A stretch of 64,000 nucleotides of DNA from Leptospira chreensis (GTDB taxonomy: Bacteria; Spirochaetota; Leptospiria; Leptospirales; Leptospiraceae), in assembly GCF_016919165.1 (NCBI RefSeq), contig NZ_JAFFPS010000004.1:1-64000 (forward strand). Reading direction: 5' to 3'. Positions 8,716 through 18,315 of this stretch are shown here, piece after piece. Positions within the stretch are counted from its first letter, which is position 1; each line of letters starts with the position of its first letter. A program made the translations under genes and the position numbers. Below the pieces are notes generated by a model, which made no database searches, was not told where the DNA came from, and saw only the letters and a program-made list of their open reading frames with translations.

Positions 8716-10710
8716 ATGAAAAAACTATTTTCGCATTTGCCGTTTTACATTCGGTTTCACTTACTTCTTGCAGGACTTGGAATTGTATTTCTAACCATCT
8801 ACCGCGTTGCTTTTTTTGCCATGTATTCCTACCGGATGAATGACAAATCAATTTGGATCATCCTGAAGGCTTTTATCAAAGGTGCTAGGTTTGATGTATC
8901 CGTGTTATGTGTGTTACTTGGTGTTAGTTTGGTTTATTCCAGTTTGCACTTTCTCAACCGAAATCGTATTTATAGAGCGGTGTGGCGAACTTTGCCTGTG
9001 GTATTTATCATTTTGTTGTTATTCCTTCTCATCGCCGATTTAATTTATTATGAGAATGGAAACAAACATTTAGGGTATGAGGCTTTTGCTTACCTGGGTT
9101 TTGAGATGTTGCCCCTTGTGGGATCTGCTTTTTCCCAAAATCCATTTTTGTTTTTACTAGGGTTAGTTGTGATTTTGGGAATTTGTTTTGGAATTTATAA
9201 AATCCAATCTAAGTTCCCTTACACACATATCCATTTGCATTACAAATGGGTCATCTTACAATTTCTTGTGGTTCTCGCTCTCCTTGTCCTTGGAATCCGT
9301 GGAGGAATCCAAACAAGTCCCCTAAGGACCAGTGATGCCATCATCACCAAAGAAACCATTACCAATGATTTGGTTTTAAATCCAGGTTTTACCGTGATCA
9401 CCGACTTAAAGATGACGAAAGTGGATGACCGCCACTACATGAAACTTGCAGATGCCAGTGCCATTGTCCAAAAGGAAGTGGCCTATCCAGGTACGAGCTT
9501 TGTGAGTGAGGAATACCCATTACTCCGTAAAACCACTCTGAATACAAACAAACCTCTACCTCATATCGTAGTCATTGTTTTGGAAGGTTGGACTGGGAAG
9601 TTCATTGATATCATTGGAACGGGAAAAGTCGAAGGAAAGGTAGTCACTCCATACTTCAACCAACTCATAAGACAAGGGATGTTCTTTAAGAATTTTTTTG
9701 CGAGTGGGGGACGAACCACGAATGGCCTAATGGCCCTTATGGGTGGAATTCCGGATAGACCTGGACTAACGGCTGTTCGCACACCACAAATTCTCAATCG
9801 TTTTTCAGGACTGGGAAATATCGCAAAAACCATTGGGTATGAAACTCTTTTTGTCACAGGAACGGATCTCAGTTTTAATAATAAAGGAAGTATCATGTAC
9901 CACTGGGGATTTGATACCCTAGTCGGTAAAAATGAGTTAGAAAAAGTTCCTGAATACAAAACGGGTCCTTGGAGTTATTTGGATGAAGCCTCACTCGATG
10001 AGATGCATAGGAAACTCCTTCTCGTGAAACCAGAAAAACCTGTCGTTTCCGTCATTCATACGGGCACCACACACTATCCGTATAAAGTCCCCGATGAAAA
10101 GTATCGTTTGTTTGGAAAAGACACCCAAGACAGCGAATACCTCAACGTTCTTCATTACGCGGACTTTGCTCTGAACGAATATATGGAAAAAGCAAAAAAA
10201 GCTCCTTACTTTAAGGATACCATATTCTTTTTTGTCTCTGACCATAGCCACCACCGCTTTTTGAATTATTATGAAGATCGGAATGTTCCTCTTCTGATCT
10301 ATGCACCAGGAAAAATCAAAGCGGAACTACGGGAAGATTTTACCTCTCAATTGGATTTAATCCCAACCATTCTCGGATTTATGGAAAGGGAAGTTTACTT
10401 TAGTGTTATGGGTCGGGACTTAAGGAAAATAAAAGGTCAATCGGCTTATTTTGCTTATGGGAATATATTTGGATGGATTGAGGATGATTTTTTGTATTAT
10501 CAATCGGTATCTGGAGGACAAGGGGAAACCAAAACTATCAAACCACCGTTTGTTGATATTGGACTCTGTTATCAGGATATCAATTTATGTAAAAAACATG
10601 GGGATAAAACAAAGGCATTTTTAAATTTGGGAGACGAACTCCTGAAGTCGAACCATTTGTTCCCTTCGGAGTCCGTTCTAAAAGAGATTAAATCTAATAC
10701 CAAGTATTAG
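8716..10710 (+). CDS. LtaS-like membrane sulfatase-family (phosphoglycerol/phosphoethanolamine transferase type) protein
   Basis: A 664-residue protein with about five N-terminal membrane helices (residues 10-210) and an extracytoplasmic alkaline-phosphatase-fold domain (about 280-600). The metal/nucleophile region is GGRTTNGLMALMGG (Thr334/335), with the first metal ligand in VVIVLEGWTG. FFFVSDHSHHRF gives the distal metal site. Family enzymes transfer phosphoglycerol or phosphoethanolamine onto envelope glycans or lipids; the acceptor here is unknown. Its 3' end overlaps the convergent desaturase-family gene by 17 bp. Confidence 0.85.
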   Translation: MKKLFSHLPFYIRFHLLLAGLGIVFLTIYRVAFFAMYSYRMNDKSIWIILKAFIKGARFDVSVLCVLLGVSLVYSSLHFLNRNRIYRAVWRTLPVVFIILLLFLLIADLIYYENGNKHLGYEAFAYLGFEMLPLVGSAFSQNPFLFLLGLVVILGICFGIYKIQSKFPYTHIHLHYKWVILQFLVVLALLVLGIRGGIQTSPLRTSDAIITKETITNDLVLNPGFTVITDLKMTKVDDRHYMKLADASAIVQKEVAYPGTSFVSEEYPLLRKTTLNTNKPLPHIVVIVLEGWTGKFIDIIGTGKVEGKVVTPYFNQLIRQGMFFKNFFASGGRTTNGLMALMGGIPDRPGLTAVRTPQILNRFSGLGNIAKTIGYETLFVTGTDLSFNNKGSIMYHWGFDTLVGKNELEKVPEYKTGPWSYLDEASLDEMHRKLLLVKPEKPVVSVIHTGTTHYPYKVPDEKYRLFGKDTQDSEYLNVLHYADFALNEYMEKAKKAPYFKDTIFFFVSDHSHHRFLNYYEDRNVPLLIYAPGKIKAELREDFTSQLDLIPTILGFMEREVYFSVMGRDLRKIKGQSAYFAYGNIFGWIEDDFLYYQSVSGGQGETKTIKPPFVDIGLCYQDINLCKKHGDKTKAFLNLGDELLKSNHLFPSESVLKEIKSNTKY

Positions 10711-12013
10711 AAATATTACTTAAATCAAAGAAGGTCTTTCGTTTGAGGATGATCCAAACTAAGGATACAAACGAGAGGCCAATGAGTGGGATGGCAAAGA
10801 TTTCAATATTGGGAATATTGGAATAAACTAATGCCGATACGAATGCCACTATAAAGAGAACGTTTCGTACCACTTCAGTTCTTCTCGACCATCGTTTCAT
10901 CTCCATAGTTCGATCAATGGAGAACAAACTAAAGACAATCACAATCGATAAAATTCCAAGGGTCGTCATATCTTGTTCTAGGTTGATTTTAGCTACTTTC
11001 CAAATCACAAGACCCACTCCCATAAGAACCGCTGCTTGTAGTGCCACGTAAATCATCACACCGATGGGAGGTTTGGGATCATACCGAACCACTTTGTCTG
11101 GGTCGGGAGTGGCATCAGCACTTGTGATGAGATACGTTGGTTTCCAACCTGGTGGTCCAAAGATGGTTTTAAAAACATCGCCAAACGACTTACAGTTTAG
11201 TATTTGTAAGAACATATCTTTGAAGACATGAAGGTTCACAGTGATGGGATTGAAGGAGTTGACCGGTTTTGTTAAACCGTAGATCGGTTCTTCTGCTTCC
11301 CATTCAAAGGATCCAAACATACGATCCCAAATGATAAAGATCCCTCCATGGTTACGGTCAATGTACTTGGGTTGGATTCCATGATGGACTCTGTGGTTGG
11401 AGGGAGTCACCATAAACTCTTCTAAAAATCCTAACTTCCCGATGAAACGAGTGTGGACCACGAATTGGTATACTTTCAGAATTCGGTGGCTTAGTAAAAA
11501 CATTGCCCCTGGAATCCCAAGGAGTGCCATCGATAGAAAATAAATATATTCGAATATTCTTTGTAATCCATTTCCACGAAAGGCAACAGACAAATTCATT
11601 TCTTGTGTGGAGTGGTGGGTGACATGAGTGGCCCAAAACAAATTGATTTCATGACAATGTCTATGAAACCAGTAATAGATAAAATCAGCTAATACAATAG
11701 AAAAAGTCCAAGCACCCAGTGCCTGCCAGTTCACAGAAAAACTCGGTGAAAAACGGAAGGGACTTTCCAAGGGAAAGAAATTGTATCCAAGAGCAGAAAG
11801 TGAAAAGTTCTTTTCGATTTGGTCATAGACATACAAAGCCCCGAGTAAGATCACCACTCCAATCAATGCAAAAATGACACCCGTACTCACATCAGCGATG
11901 AGAACGTTCAATCTGTAGTATTGTTTTCCCTTGATGTAGGATACAAAGATTTCGATACCTATCAGTGCGACCATGACGATAAAGGCATATTCCATAAAGG
12001 CGTCGCTATTCAT
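10694..12013 (-). CDS. Sterol desaturase / fatty acid hydroxylase superfamily membrane protein
   Basis: A 439-residue integral membrane di-iron oxygenase. The histidine clusters are intact: HRHCH (about 117-121), HVTHH (130-134) and HRVHH (207-211). Hydrophobic segments surround them, and a second membrane region fills the C-terminus (about 330-430), as in alkylglycerol-monooxygenase-like members. Substrates could be fatty acids, hopanoids or ether lipids. Start ATG 12013 has GAGGA upstream; an in-frame start at 12118 has no SD. Confidence 0.85.
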   Translation of the reverse strand: MNSDAFMEYAFIVMVALIGIEIFVSYIKGKQYYRLNVLIADVSTGVIFALIGVVILLGALYVYDQIEKNFSLSALGYNFFPLESPFRFSPSFSVNWQALGAWTFSIVLADFIYYWFHRHCHEINLFWATHVTHHSTQEMNLSVAFRGNGLQRIFEYIYFLSMALLGIPGAMFLLSHRILKVYQFVVHTRFIGKLGFLEEFMVTPSNHRVHHGIQPKYIDRNHGGIFIIWDRMFGSFEWEAEEPIYGLTKPVNSFNPITVNLHVFKDMFLQILNCKSFGDVFKTIFGPPGWKPTYLITSADATPDPDKVVRYDPKPPIGVMIYVALQAAVLMGVGLVIWKVAKINLEQDMTTLGILSIVIVFSLFSIDRTMEMKRWSRRTEVVRNVLFIVAFVSALVYSNIPNIEIFAIPLIGLSFVSLVWIILKRKTFFDLSNISNTWY

Positions 12014-12157
12014 GCGTAAATTTTCCTCACTAGATACTAGGCTTTTGAATCGTTGGATGTAAGTCAATGTCCATTTGGAAACACTAATTTCACCAAAAAG
12101 ATCCTCCCGGATCTCCATTTTAGACTTGTTCCGTTGAAGATTCTAGGGTATGAATGA

Positions 12158-13288
12158 ATGAATCGCCGGAAATCCTTGTCCCGGGAAGGGGCACCGAAAA
12201 GATTGGCTAAAGGTGGATCGTCCAAACAAATGAAAGAGGAAATACCGGTTCTCAAAGGGAAAACCAAAAAAGAACTAGAAGAGTTATGTGTTTCCTTAGG
12301 TCTGGAAAAATACCGAGCGGCGCAAATTTATACAGGGATCTATAAGAGTCGTTATACGAACTTAGACCAGTTCACGACCCTTTCCAAAGAAGCTCGCGAA
12401 AAACTAAAACAACATACTTCCTTTCCCGAAATCGAGCTAGGACGGGATTTAGCGTCCAAAGAAGACGGAACGCGGAAATTCACTTTTTATGTAGGCGAAA
12501 ACAAAGAGATCGAAGCCGTCTGGATTCCTTCGGGAGATGGTGGGCGAAAAACCATTTGCATCTCTTCCCAAATTGGATGTACTCTCAATTGTAAATTCTG
12601 TGCCACTGGACTTTTGGAATATAAGGGAAATCTCCATACTTGGCAAATCCTCGACCAAATTTTACAAGTGGAACGCCTTGTGGGAGACCGTGCCACCAAT
12701 ATCGTTTTTATGGGAATGGGCGAACCCATGCACAATTATTTTTCCGTGATGAAGGCAGCTCATATCCTTCGTGACCAAGAAGGTTTCGGACTTGGGGCAC
12801 TTCGGATCACCATCTCCACTGCTGGTGTCACTACGGGAATCAATCGTTTTATCGAAAACAAAGAACCATTCAATTTTGCGATATCACTCAACCATCCCAA
12901 TCCCAATTCACGTTCCTCGATTATGGATGTAAACGACAAACATCCGTTAGATAAACTGGTGGAATCTGCTAAAAGATTCACAAAGGAACTAGACCGGGCC
13001 ATTACTTTCGAATATGTAATGATTCCCGATGTGAATATGGGTCGCGATAATGCCGAACGACTCGCAAAAATTTCGCGTTCTGTAAACAAATGCAAAATCA
13101 ATGTGATCCCACTCAATACAGATTTTACCGGATGGCGTAGACCGACAGACGATGAAGTGAAAGATTTTGTGATGCATCTCAAAGCAAAAACTACAGCTCC
13201 CATTCTCAACCGTAGAAGTCCTGGTCGGGACATCAATGGTGCTTGTGGAATGTTAGCACTCAAAGGAATTCGAAGTGAAACACGGTAA
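12158..13288 (+). CDS. rlmN: Dual-specificity RNA methyltransferase RlmN
   Basis: A radical-SAM enzyme methylating C2 of A2503 in 23S rRNA (and A37 of some tRNAs). The cluster motif CTLNCKFC (C-x3-C-x2-C) is near residue 140. [11 protein letters not shown] is the family glycine-rich motif, and NGACGML near the C-terminus carries the methyl-carrying Cys. The 376-residue reading uses ATG 12158 (AGGG 9 bp upstream). The conserved part starts at MKEEIP (ATG 12230), which would give 352 residues, closer to the family norm; both are possible. The GTG start of the next gene lies 14 bp inside its end. Confidence 0.95.
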   Translation: MNRRKSLSREGAPKRLAKGGSSKQMKEEIPVLKGKTKKELEELCVSLGLEKYRAAQIYTGIYKSRYTNLDQFTTLSKEAREKLKQHTSFPEIELGRDLASKEDGTRKFTFYVGENKEIEAVWIPSGDGGRKTICISSQIGCTLNCKFCATGLLEYKGNLHTWQILDQILQVERLVGDRATNIVFMGMGEPMHNYFSVMKAAHILRDQEGFGLGALRITISTAGVTTGINRFIENKEPFNFAISLNHPNPNSRSSIMDVNDKHPLDKLVESAKRFTKELDRAITFEYVMIPDVNMGRDNAERLAKISRSVNKCKINVIPLNTDFTGWRRPTDDEVKDFVMHLKAKTTAPILNRRSPGRDINGACGMLALKGIRSETR

Positions 13289-13559
13289 ATGGATCTTAAC
13301 TCTTGCGTTAGCTCTCTTTTTTTTGAACTGCCAAGATATAGTGGAAAAAAAATGCCAAGCGGCTTGCGAAGTATTTGTCACCTGCACTGAGGAAGAATTA
13401 AAACTCACTTTGGCACCTGATGTCAAACGTACGGGCCGGATCCAATGTATGGATGGATGTACCACTCACAATAGTGATATCCTCCAATGTTATGACCAAG
13501 AACCCAATTCCTGCAAAGGATTTGGACAATGCCTCATCCAAATTGGTACTTTAGAATGA
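13275..13559 (+). CDS. Small Cys-rich lipoprotein
   Basis: A 94-residue protein with a GTG start (13275) preceded by AAGGAA at 5 bp, inside the end of rlmN. The signal peptide [15 protein letters not shown] puts the lipid-modified Cys at residue 19. The mature chain has eight further cysteines, in paired spacings (KCQAAC, CMDGC, CKGFGQC), suggesting disulfides. Function is unknown. Its TGA overlaps the ATG of the glycosyltransferase gene (ATGA), so translation is likely coupled. Confidence 0.75.
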   Translation: MKHGKWILTLALALFFLNCQDIVEKKCQAACEVFVTCTEEELKLTLAPDVKRTGRIQCMDGCTTHNSDILQCYDQEPNSCKGFGQCLIQIGTLE

Positions 13560-15262
13560 AAGAAACACTGAATCCTTCCGAAAGAATTTTTTATCGAATT
13601 CTATTACTTCTCGCATCACTTCCTATTTTATTCACTCTTCCTTTGGATGTGATTGATATTGATAGTGCACAATATGCCGGTATTGGTCGTGAATTAGCAT
13701 TATCGAATGATTTTTTTACACTGATTGATAATGGAAGACGTTACTTAGACAAACCCATCCTAACTTTTTGGACGGTTGCTACTTCTTTTACCTTATTTGG
13801 AATCAGTAATATTGCTTTTCGAATTCCGGCGATTCTTGTTACCTTACTTTCTGTTTTTTCTATATACCGAATCACCATCTTAACTGGCGGAAAAGAAAGA
13901 CAAGGATACCTTGCTTCCTTCGCCTATCTTCTGGCCCCAGGGTTCTATGCGATGGTAGTCGATCCTAAAATCGATGTGTATCTAACCGCATATTTAGTTT
14001 TTACTTATCATTTTTATTATTTGGGAAGAAAGAAAAGTCCAAACTACTTCTACTTAATGTATCTTATGATGTCCATGGGTTTTATTACCAAAGGACCAAT
14101 TTCTGTTTTCATTCCAGCAATATCGATTGGTGGAGATATTTTATTTCGTAGAGATTGGAAGTTACTTTTGTCGATGCGAATTCCCACAGGAATTTTCGTA
14201 CTCGCCTCCCTTCCTGCCTTTTGGTGTTATTTTCTATACCAAAACTTTAATTCGTATGGCCCCGTTTTCTTTTTGTGGATCCAATCCTTTGGTCGTTTTT
14301 ACAAAGAGATGTATGATATAAAGTTTGATCCATTCTACTTTTATAAATCCTTTTCATGGGCTTTCTTTAGTGGAGTGGTGCCGATGGTCATCTACATCGC
14401 CTTCCGCACTTACAACTATATCAAGTCATTAGGTTGGAAAGAAATCCTTCGTAAAATTCGAGCGAATGAATACAAAGAAATCGACTTTGTGATTCCGTTT
14501 TGGGTATTTCTCTTTTTATTTTTAATCTCTTTCTCTCGTTATCCGCTCCCTCAGTATACTTATTGGATCTTACCTGCGGCTGCCTTGTATTTTGGAAAAA
14601 TTGCGGAAGAGAGTTTGTTTCGTTCGAGTGTAGAACGCCTTCGCCCCTCTTTTCTCATCGCAGGACTTGTGTATCTGGTCGGATACTTTCTCATCCCTAG
14701 TTTTGTGGCTGATGTAGGAATTCTTTATTATGTATTTGGTGTGATTGGAATTCTATTTATCATGTTATCGGCCCAGATCATTCCCCTCGAAGTGCTTGTC
14801 ACTCTTGTGGGAGCCACTTTGTTTTTTAGTGCGATCAGTTTAGAATTCTATCCTTTACTCACAAGTTACCAACCATCCAAAGAATTTGGTGCAAAAATCA
14901 AAGAACTCGAACCAAACGAACCGGTAGTGTATACTTTTTGGTTGTCCAATTCCAAACGTTCCTACGGTTTCTACGCAGAACGAAATTTCCGAAATGTGTA
15001 TGATAAGGAAAAATTAGACAGACTTTGGTCAGAAAAACCGGAAAGGCTTCTCATCCTGCCTTCCGAAAAACTAACCCAATTGCAAGAGCTTGTAGGGCCT
15101 GGATACAGCATAGAACCCGTTCTCGAGCGGGAATCCTTTAAAGTGGCCACTCCCACCGTTGGTTTTTTGAAAAAAGAGACAAGAAACCTCGTCACAAAGA
15201 AAATTTCTTTGATTTGGCTAAAAAAAATTCAGGGGAAATCTTCTAAAAATTCGAAAGTATAA
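13556..15262 (+). CDS. GT39/ArnT-like membrane glycosyltransferase
   Basis: A 568-residue polytopic GT-C enzyme with roughly 11-12 membrane helices. The first extracytoplasmic loop carries the catalytic-type acidic motif DIDSAQYAGIGREL (about residues 33-46), followed by LDKPILTFW, the pattern of ArnT/PMT proteins. Such enzymes use polyprenyl-phosphate sugars to modify lipid A, glycans or proteins. The C-terminal third is a soluble periplasmic domain. The start codon overlaps the preceding lipoprotein stop. A strong terminator follows. Confidence 0.85.
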   Translation: MKETLNPSERIFYRILLLLASLPILFTLPLDVIDIDSAQYAGIGRELALSNDFFTLIDNGRRYLDKPILTFWTVATSFTLFGISNIAFRIPAILVTLLSVFSIYRITILTGGKERQGYLASFAYLLAPGFYAMVVDPKIDVYLTAYLVFTYHFYYLGRKKSPNYFYLMYLMMSMGFITKGPISVFIPAISIGGDILFRRDWKLLLSMRIPTGIFVLASLPAFWCYFLYQNFNSYGPVFFLWIQSFGRFYKEMYDIKFDPFYFYKSFSWAFFSGVVPMVIYIAFRTYNYIKSLGWKEILRKIRANEYKEIDFVIPFWVFLFLFLISFSRYPLPQYTYWILPAAALYFGKIAEESLFRSSVERLRPSFLIAGLVYLVGYFLIPSFVADVGILYYVFGVIGILFIMLSAQIIPLEVLVTLVGATLFFSAISLEFYPLLTSYQPSKEFGAKIKELEPNEPVVYTFWLSNSKRSYGFYAERNFRNVYDKEKLDRLWSEKPERLLILPSEKLTQLQELVGPGYSIEPVLERESFKVATPTVGFLKKETRNLVTKKISLIWLKKIQGKSSKNSKV

Positions 15263-15293
15263 CTAGGCTAAATTGTGTAAGTCTGGTTTTTAG

Positions 15294-15328
15294 GGCCCTT
15301 CGATGTCAGAATCAGGGCCTTTTTTTTT
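15294..15328 (+). terminator. Intrinsic terminator after the glycosyltransferase gene
   Basis: GGCCCT (15294-15299) pairs with AGGGCC (15314-15319). The stem is extended inside by GAT/ATC, and nine T residues follow (15320-15328). This ends the rlmN-lipoprotein-glycosyltransferase unit. Confidence 0.85.
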
Positions 15329-15507
15329 GCCCTCGGGCAAAGAAAGGAACCGAGTCGGTCACTCCGATTTTGCCCTTTATCGCACTAGACCAACCTGAGA
15401 AACCAGACCAGCATTTCTCTTTCCCGCCCATTTTCGGAAATATTTTTCTAAGAAATCCTTTTCAATTTCTAAAATTACTATTTAATACCCGTCACATACG
15501 GTGGGCT

Positions 15508-17508
15508 ATGAAAAGTTTAAAATACATCCTCGGTCTCTATACCTTCGTCTCCATTTTTGTTTTATCTGTAGTTGTATCTGCTCTGATTTTATATCTAAAT
15601 TGGGGCCTTCTTTTCAAAGTCTACCGAGGGGAAATGGAGAACGCTGGCAAAAGCGCCACGGCCGAACTTTCCAATTACTATAAATCGCAACTAAGGATCG
15701 CAAGTCTTCTTTCCAAACAAAGAGAGATTGTCGAGTCCTTCCAATCGGGGAAATCCGAATTCGCAACGAACCTTCTTGTTGGGATCATGCATGATGCGAA
15801 TGGAGAATACGAAAATATATTTTTATCAGAACCGATCAAAAATGCCAAGATCTTTGCTGCAGGAATCCCTCGTTCTATCGGTTACCAATTGGAAGAAGAC
15901 AAAACCGGTGATCATGTGGTTGTCGCACTTCAAAAAAAGTTTTTAATTGGATCTGTCCAAGAATCACCTATCACTGGTTTGCCGGTGAGTTTGGTTTCTT
16001 TTCCGATAGAAGAGAAAGGGCGCCTTGTGGGAATTTTATGGATTGCTTTGAACCTAGAACAAGTTTCCAAACGAATGGGAGAGGGAATTCACGTGGGTGC
16101 TAACGGTTATGTAACCGCCATCACTACGAAAGGAGTTGTCTTCGCCGGTCCCGACAAATCAAAAATTCTGAAAGTGGATTTAAGTAAAATTCCAGAAGGG
16201 CGGCCTATCCTCGAAGCCAAAGATGGGGCTTACTTCGAATATACAGAAAATGGCCAGGAGAATGCGCTTCTCATCAAACGATTAGAAGAATGGAATACCA
16301 TCATTGGAGTTGTACTTCCTAAATCGGATATGACTTCAGGATTCATTCAAGTGGCAATTACGGCTCTTATCGTTGTGTTTATCATCACAGCCCTTGTGGT
16401 TTGGGGGATCTTCCGATTTCTAAAAAAACGACTCTTACCTTTGGAAACATCTGTATTGGTTTTAGATAAGATGGCTGCGGGAGATTTAACCGAATCATTA
16501 ACTCTGACAAACAATGATGAAATTGGAAGGATGAATTTGGCCCTGAATGGTTTTATCACTAGCATTCGCAGTTCTCTTGGTGAAATCCAAAAGGTAGCAG
16601 AGGAGATCGCTTCTTCTTCCGAAGGCCTACGTGAGTCTTCGGCTAGTTTTTCTGATATGGCGCAAGGTACAGCTGCATCGGCAGAAGAGATCTCAGCCAC
16701 TACAGAAGAGGTGGTGGCCAGTATGGAAACCACAGCCGTGTCCACAGCCAAACAACATGATAATATCCTCGCGTTTAACCAAAAGATTATGGAACTTTCA
16801 AAAGGTGCGATCCAAATCGAAAAGGATACAAAGGCAGCCCTTGCCAATACAGAAAACATTACCAAACAAGCCAAACTTGGTGGTGAATCCTTAAACCAAA
16901 TGAAAGAAGTCATCAATGTGATTTTAGAATCTTCTTCTGAAATGAAAGAAGTGATTGGGATCATTGATGAAATCTCCGACCAAACTAGTTTACTTGCACT
17001 CAACGCCGCCATTGAAGCGGCACGGGCAGGCGAGGCAGGACGCGGGTTTGCCATCGTTGCCGAAGAGATATCCAAACTCTCTGACAAAACCGCTCATTCC
17101 ATCCAAGCCATTGAGGATATGATTGGTAAGAACAGTAAGGAATTGGAGGAGGGAGCCAAAGGAATTCGTTCTTCCGTAGAACTCCTCAATCTCATCATCC
17201 GAGACATTGCCGAAGTAGAAAGTGTAATGAAACGTTTGTCGGAAGCTACGAAGTCTCAATTGAGTTACAATCAGGAAGTAGATGAGCGTTCCACTGAGGT
17301 AGGGCGTGAATCGGAATCCATCCGTGGGGCCATTGAGGAGCAGAAAAGGGCCATCCAACAGATCTCTGAATCGGTACTCGGAATCAATAATGAAACCATG
17401 CACATCGCTTCTGGTTCGGATCTTGTGGCATCTTCTTCCAAAAATCTATCTCATGCGGCCGATACTTTGCGTTCGATCACCAAACGATTTCGTATTTCAC
17501 AAAGTTAA
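15508..17508 (+). CDS. Methyl-accepting chemotaxis protein
   Basis: A 666-residue receptor with an N-terminal helix (about 5-30), a periplasmic Cache-like sensor of about 240 residues, a second helix (about 275-297), HAMP, then a coiled-coil signalling domain. The hairpin tip ISDQTSLLALNAAIEAARAG (about 487-506) is the CheA/CheW contact. The ligand is unknown. ATG 15508 (GGTGG 5 bp upstream) is chosen because the first helix begins there; an in-frame start 138 bp upstream gives a non-hydrophobic leader. A 7-bp hairpin (GGGCAAA 15335/TTTGCCC 15369) lies upstream. Confidence 0.92.
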   Translation: MKSLKYILGLYTFVSIFVLSVVVSALILYLNWGLLFKVYRGEMENAGKSATAELSNYYKSQLRIASLLSKQREIVESFQSGKSEFATNLLVGIMHDANGEYENIFLSEPIKNAKIFAAGIPRSIGYQLEEDKTGDHVVVALQKKFLIGSVQESPITGLPVSLVSFPIEEKGRLVGILWIALNLEQVSKRMGEGIHVGANGYVTAITTKGVVFAGPDKSKILKVDLSKIPEGRPILEAKDGAYFEYTENGQENALLIKRLEEWNTIIGVVLPKSDMTSGFIQVAITALIVVFIITALVVWGIFRFLKKRLLPLETSVLVLDKMAAGDLTESLTLTNNDEIGRMNLALNGFITSIRSSLGEIQKVAEEIASSSEGLRESSASFSDMAQGTAASAEEISATTEEVVASMETTAVSTAKQHDNILAFNQKIMELSKGAIQIEKDTKAALANTENITKQAKLGGESLNQMKEVINVILESSSEMKEVIGIIDEISDQTSLLALNAAIEAARAGEAGRGFAIVAEEISKLSDKTAHSIQAIEDMIGKNSKELEEGAKGIRSSVELLNLIIRDIAEVESVMKRLSEATKSQLSYNQEVDERSTEVGRESESIRGAIEEQKRAIQQISESVLGINNETMHIASGSDLVASSSKNLSHAADTLRSITKRFRISQS

Positions 17509-17622
17509 TCCAGAAGGGGATGCGGGTCGCACAAGTATGGCCTATGCAAATCTTAGGCCTATGCGAACTTATTTTAATATTTTAGAATAAAAATAACAAT
17601 TGTTTGGTGGTGATATCGCAAG

Positions 17623-17645
17623 TTATTGAGACTCGGTTTCAATAA
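17623..17645 (+). promoter_or_regulatory. Hairpin upstream of the act operon
   Basis: TTATTGAGAC (17623-17632) pairs with GTTTCAATAA (17636-17645) around TCG: 10 bp with one G-U pair. It sits 137 bp before actA and has no following T-tract. It may be an operator or mRNA structure. A direct repeat GGCCTATGC also occurs nearby (about 17538 and 17556). Confidence 0.3.
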
Positions 17646-17781
17646 GGAAAGTTCATTAAAAATTTTGAATTATGTCTCTTTTCATGTTTTTTCGCAACCA
17701 AAACCCTTACATACTTGCTTTTTTTCTGATTTTACCTTTCCTTGTCAGAAGACAGTGTAAACGGATTCAGGAAATCTGCGA

Positions 17782-18294
17782 ATGAATATAAAAATACTCA
17801 AGATCTCTGTGCCTATCGTTGCAATCGCAGCGCTTGCATATTTGATTTTTTCACCTAGCCGTTATGTGGGCTATTCACCCGACCAGCCCATCCCCTTCAA
17901 CCACAAGATACATGCCGGCGACAACAAAATCGACTGTAAGTATTGCCATACTGGAGTTGAAAATTCGGCCCATGCCACAGTTCCCCCAAGTTCCACTTGT
18001 ATGAACTGCCATGGAGCAGGTAACGTAGCGGGAAACCAAGAACATGTTAAGTGGCTTAAAGCACAATACGATAGCAACACTCCAGTATCCTGGGTGAAGG
18101 TCCATGACCAACCAGACTTCGTATACTTCAACCATTCAAGACACGTACAACGCGGTGTCGATTGTTCCACATGCCACGGTAACATGGCAGAGATGGTAAA
18201 GGTTAGACAGTCCAAGTCCCTCAATATGGGATTTTGTGTCGATTGCCATAGAGAGAACAATGCTCCTAACGATTGTTCTACGTGCCACAGATAA
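17782..18294 (+). CDS. actA: Alternative complex III subunit ActA (pentahaem cytochrome c)
   Basis: A 170-residue protein with one N-terminal membrane anchor (about 6-23) and exactly five CxxCH haem sites at Cys52, 73, 128, 152 and 165. This is the signature of ActA, the periplasmic electron-transfer subunit of alternative complex III. It is the first gene of a six-gene operon with 21 bp to actB. It relays electrons from the ActB Fe-S chain or quinol site towards ActE and the acceptor. Confidence 0.92.
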   Translation: MNIKILKISVPIVAIAALAYLIFSPSRYVGYSPDQPIPFNHKIHAGDNKIDCKYCHTGVENSAHATVPPSSTCMNCHGAGNVAGNQEHVKWLKAQYDSNTPVSWVKVHDQPDFVYFNHSRHVQRGVDCSTCHGNMAEMVKVRQSKSLNMGFCVDCHRENNAPNDCSTCHR

Positions 18295-18315
18295 TCGGGA
18301 GACAAGTAATAATTT

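Noticed and set aside
12014..12118. Longer N-terminus for the desaturase-family protein
   Set aside because: No SD at 12118 and the added residues are not hydrophobic; ATG 12013 has GAGGA.
15335..15375. Second hairpin (GGGCAAA/TTTGCCC) after the terminator
   Set aside because: No T-tract and a weak stem; noted under the receptor gene but not called separately.
16347..17087. A 246-codon open frame opposite the chemotaxis receptor
   Set aside because: It is Ser/Ala-rich mirror coding of the receptor's Ala/Glu/Ser signalling domain, without SD or recognisable domain.
17520..17585. A 21-codon ORF after the chemotaxis receptor gene
   Set aside because: No convincing SD spacing, hydrophobic random-looking product, and it contains the direct repeat GGCCTATGC.
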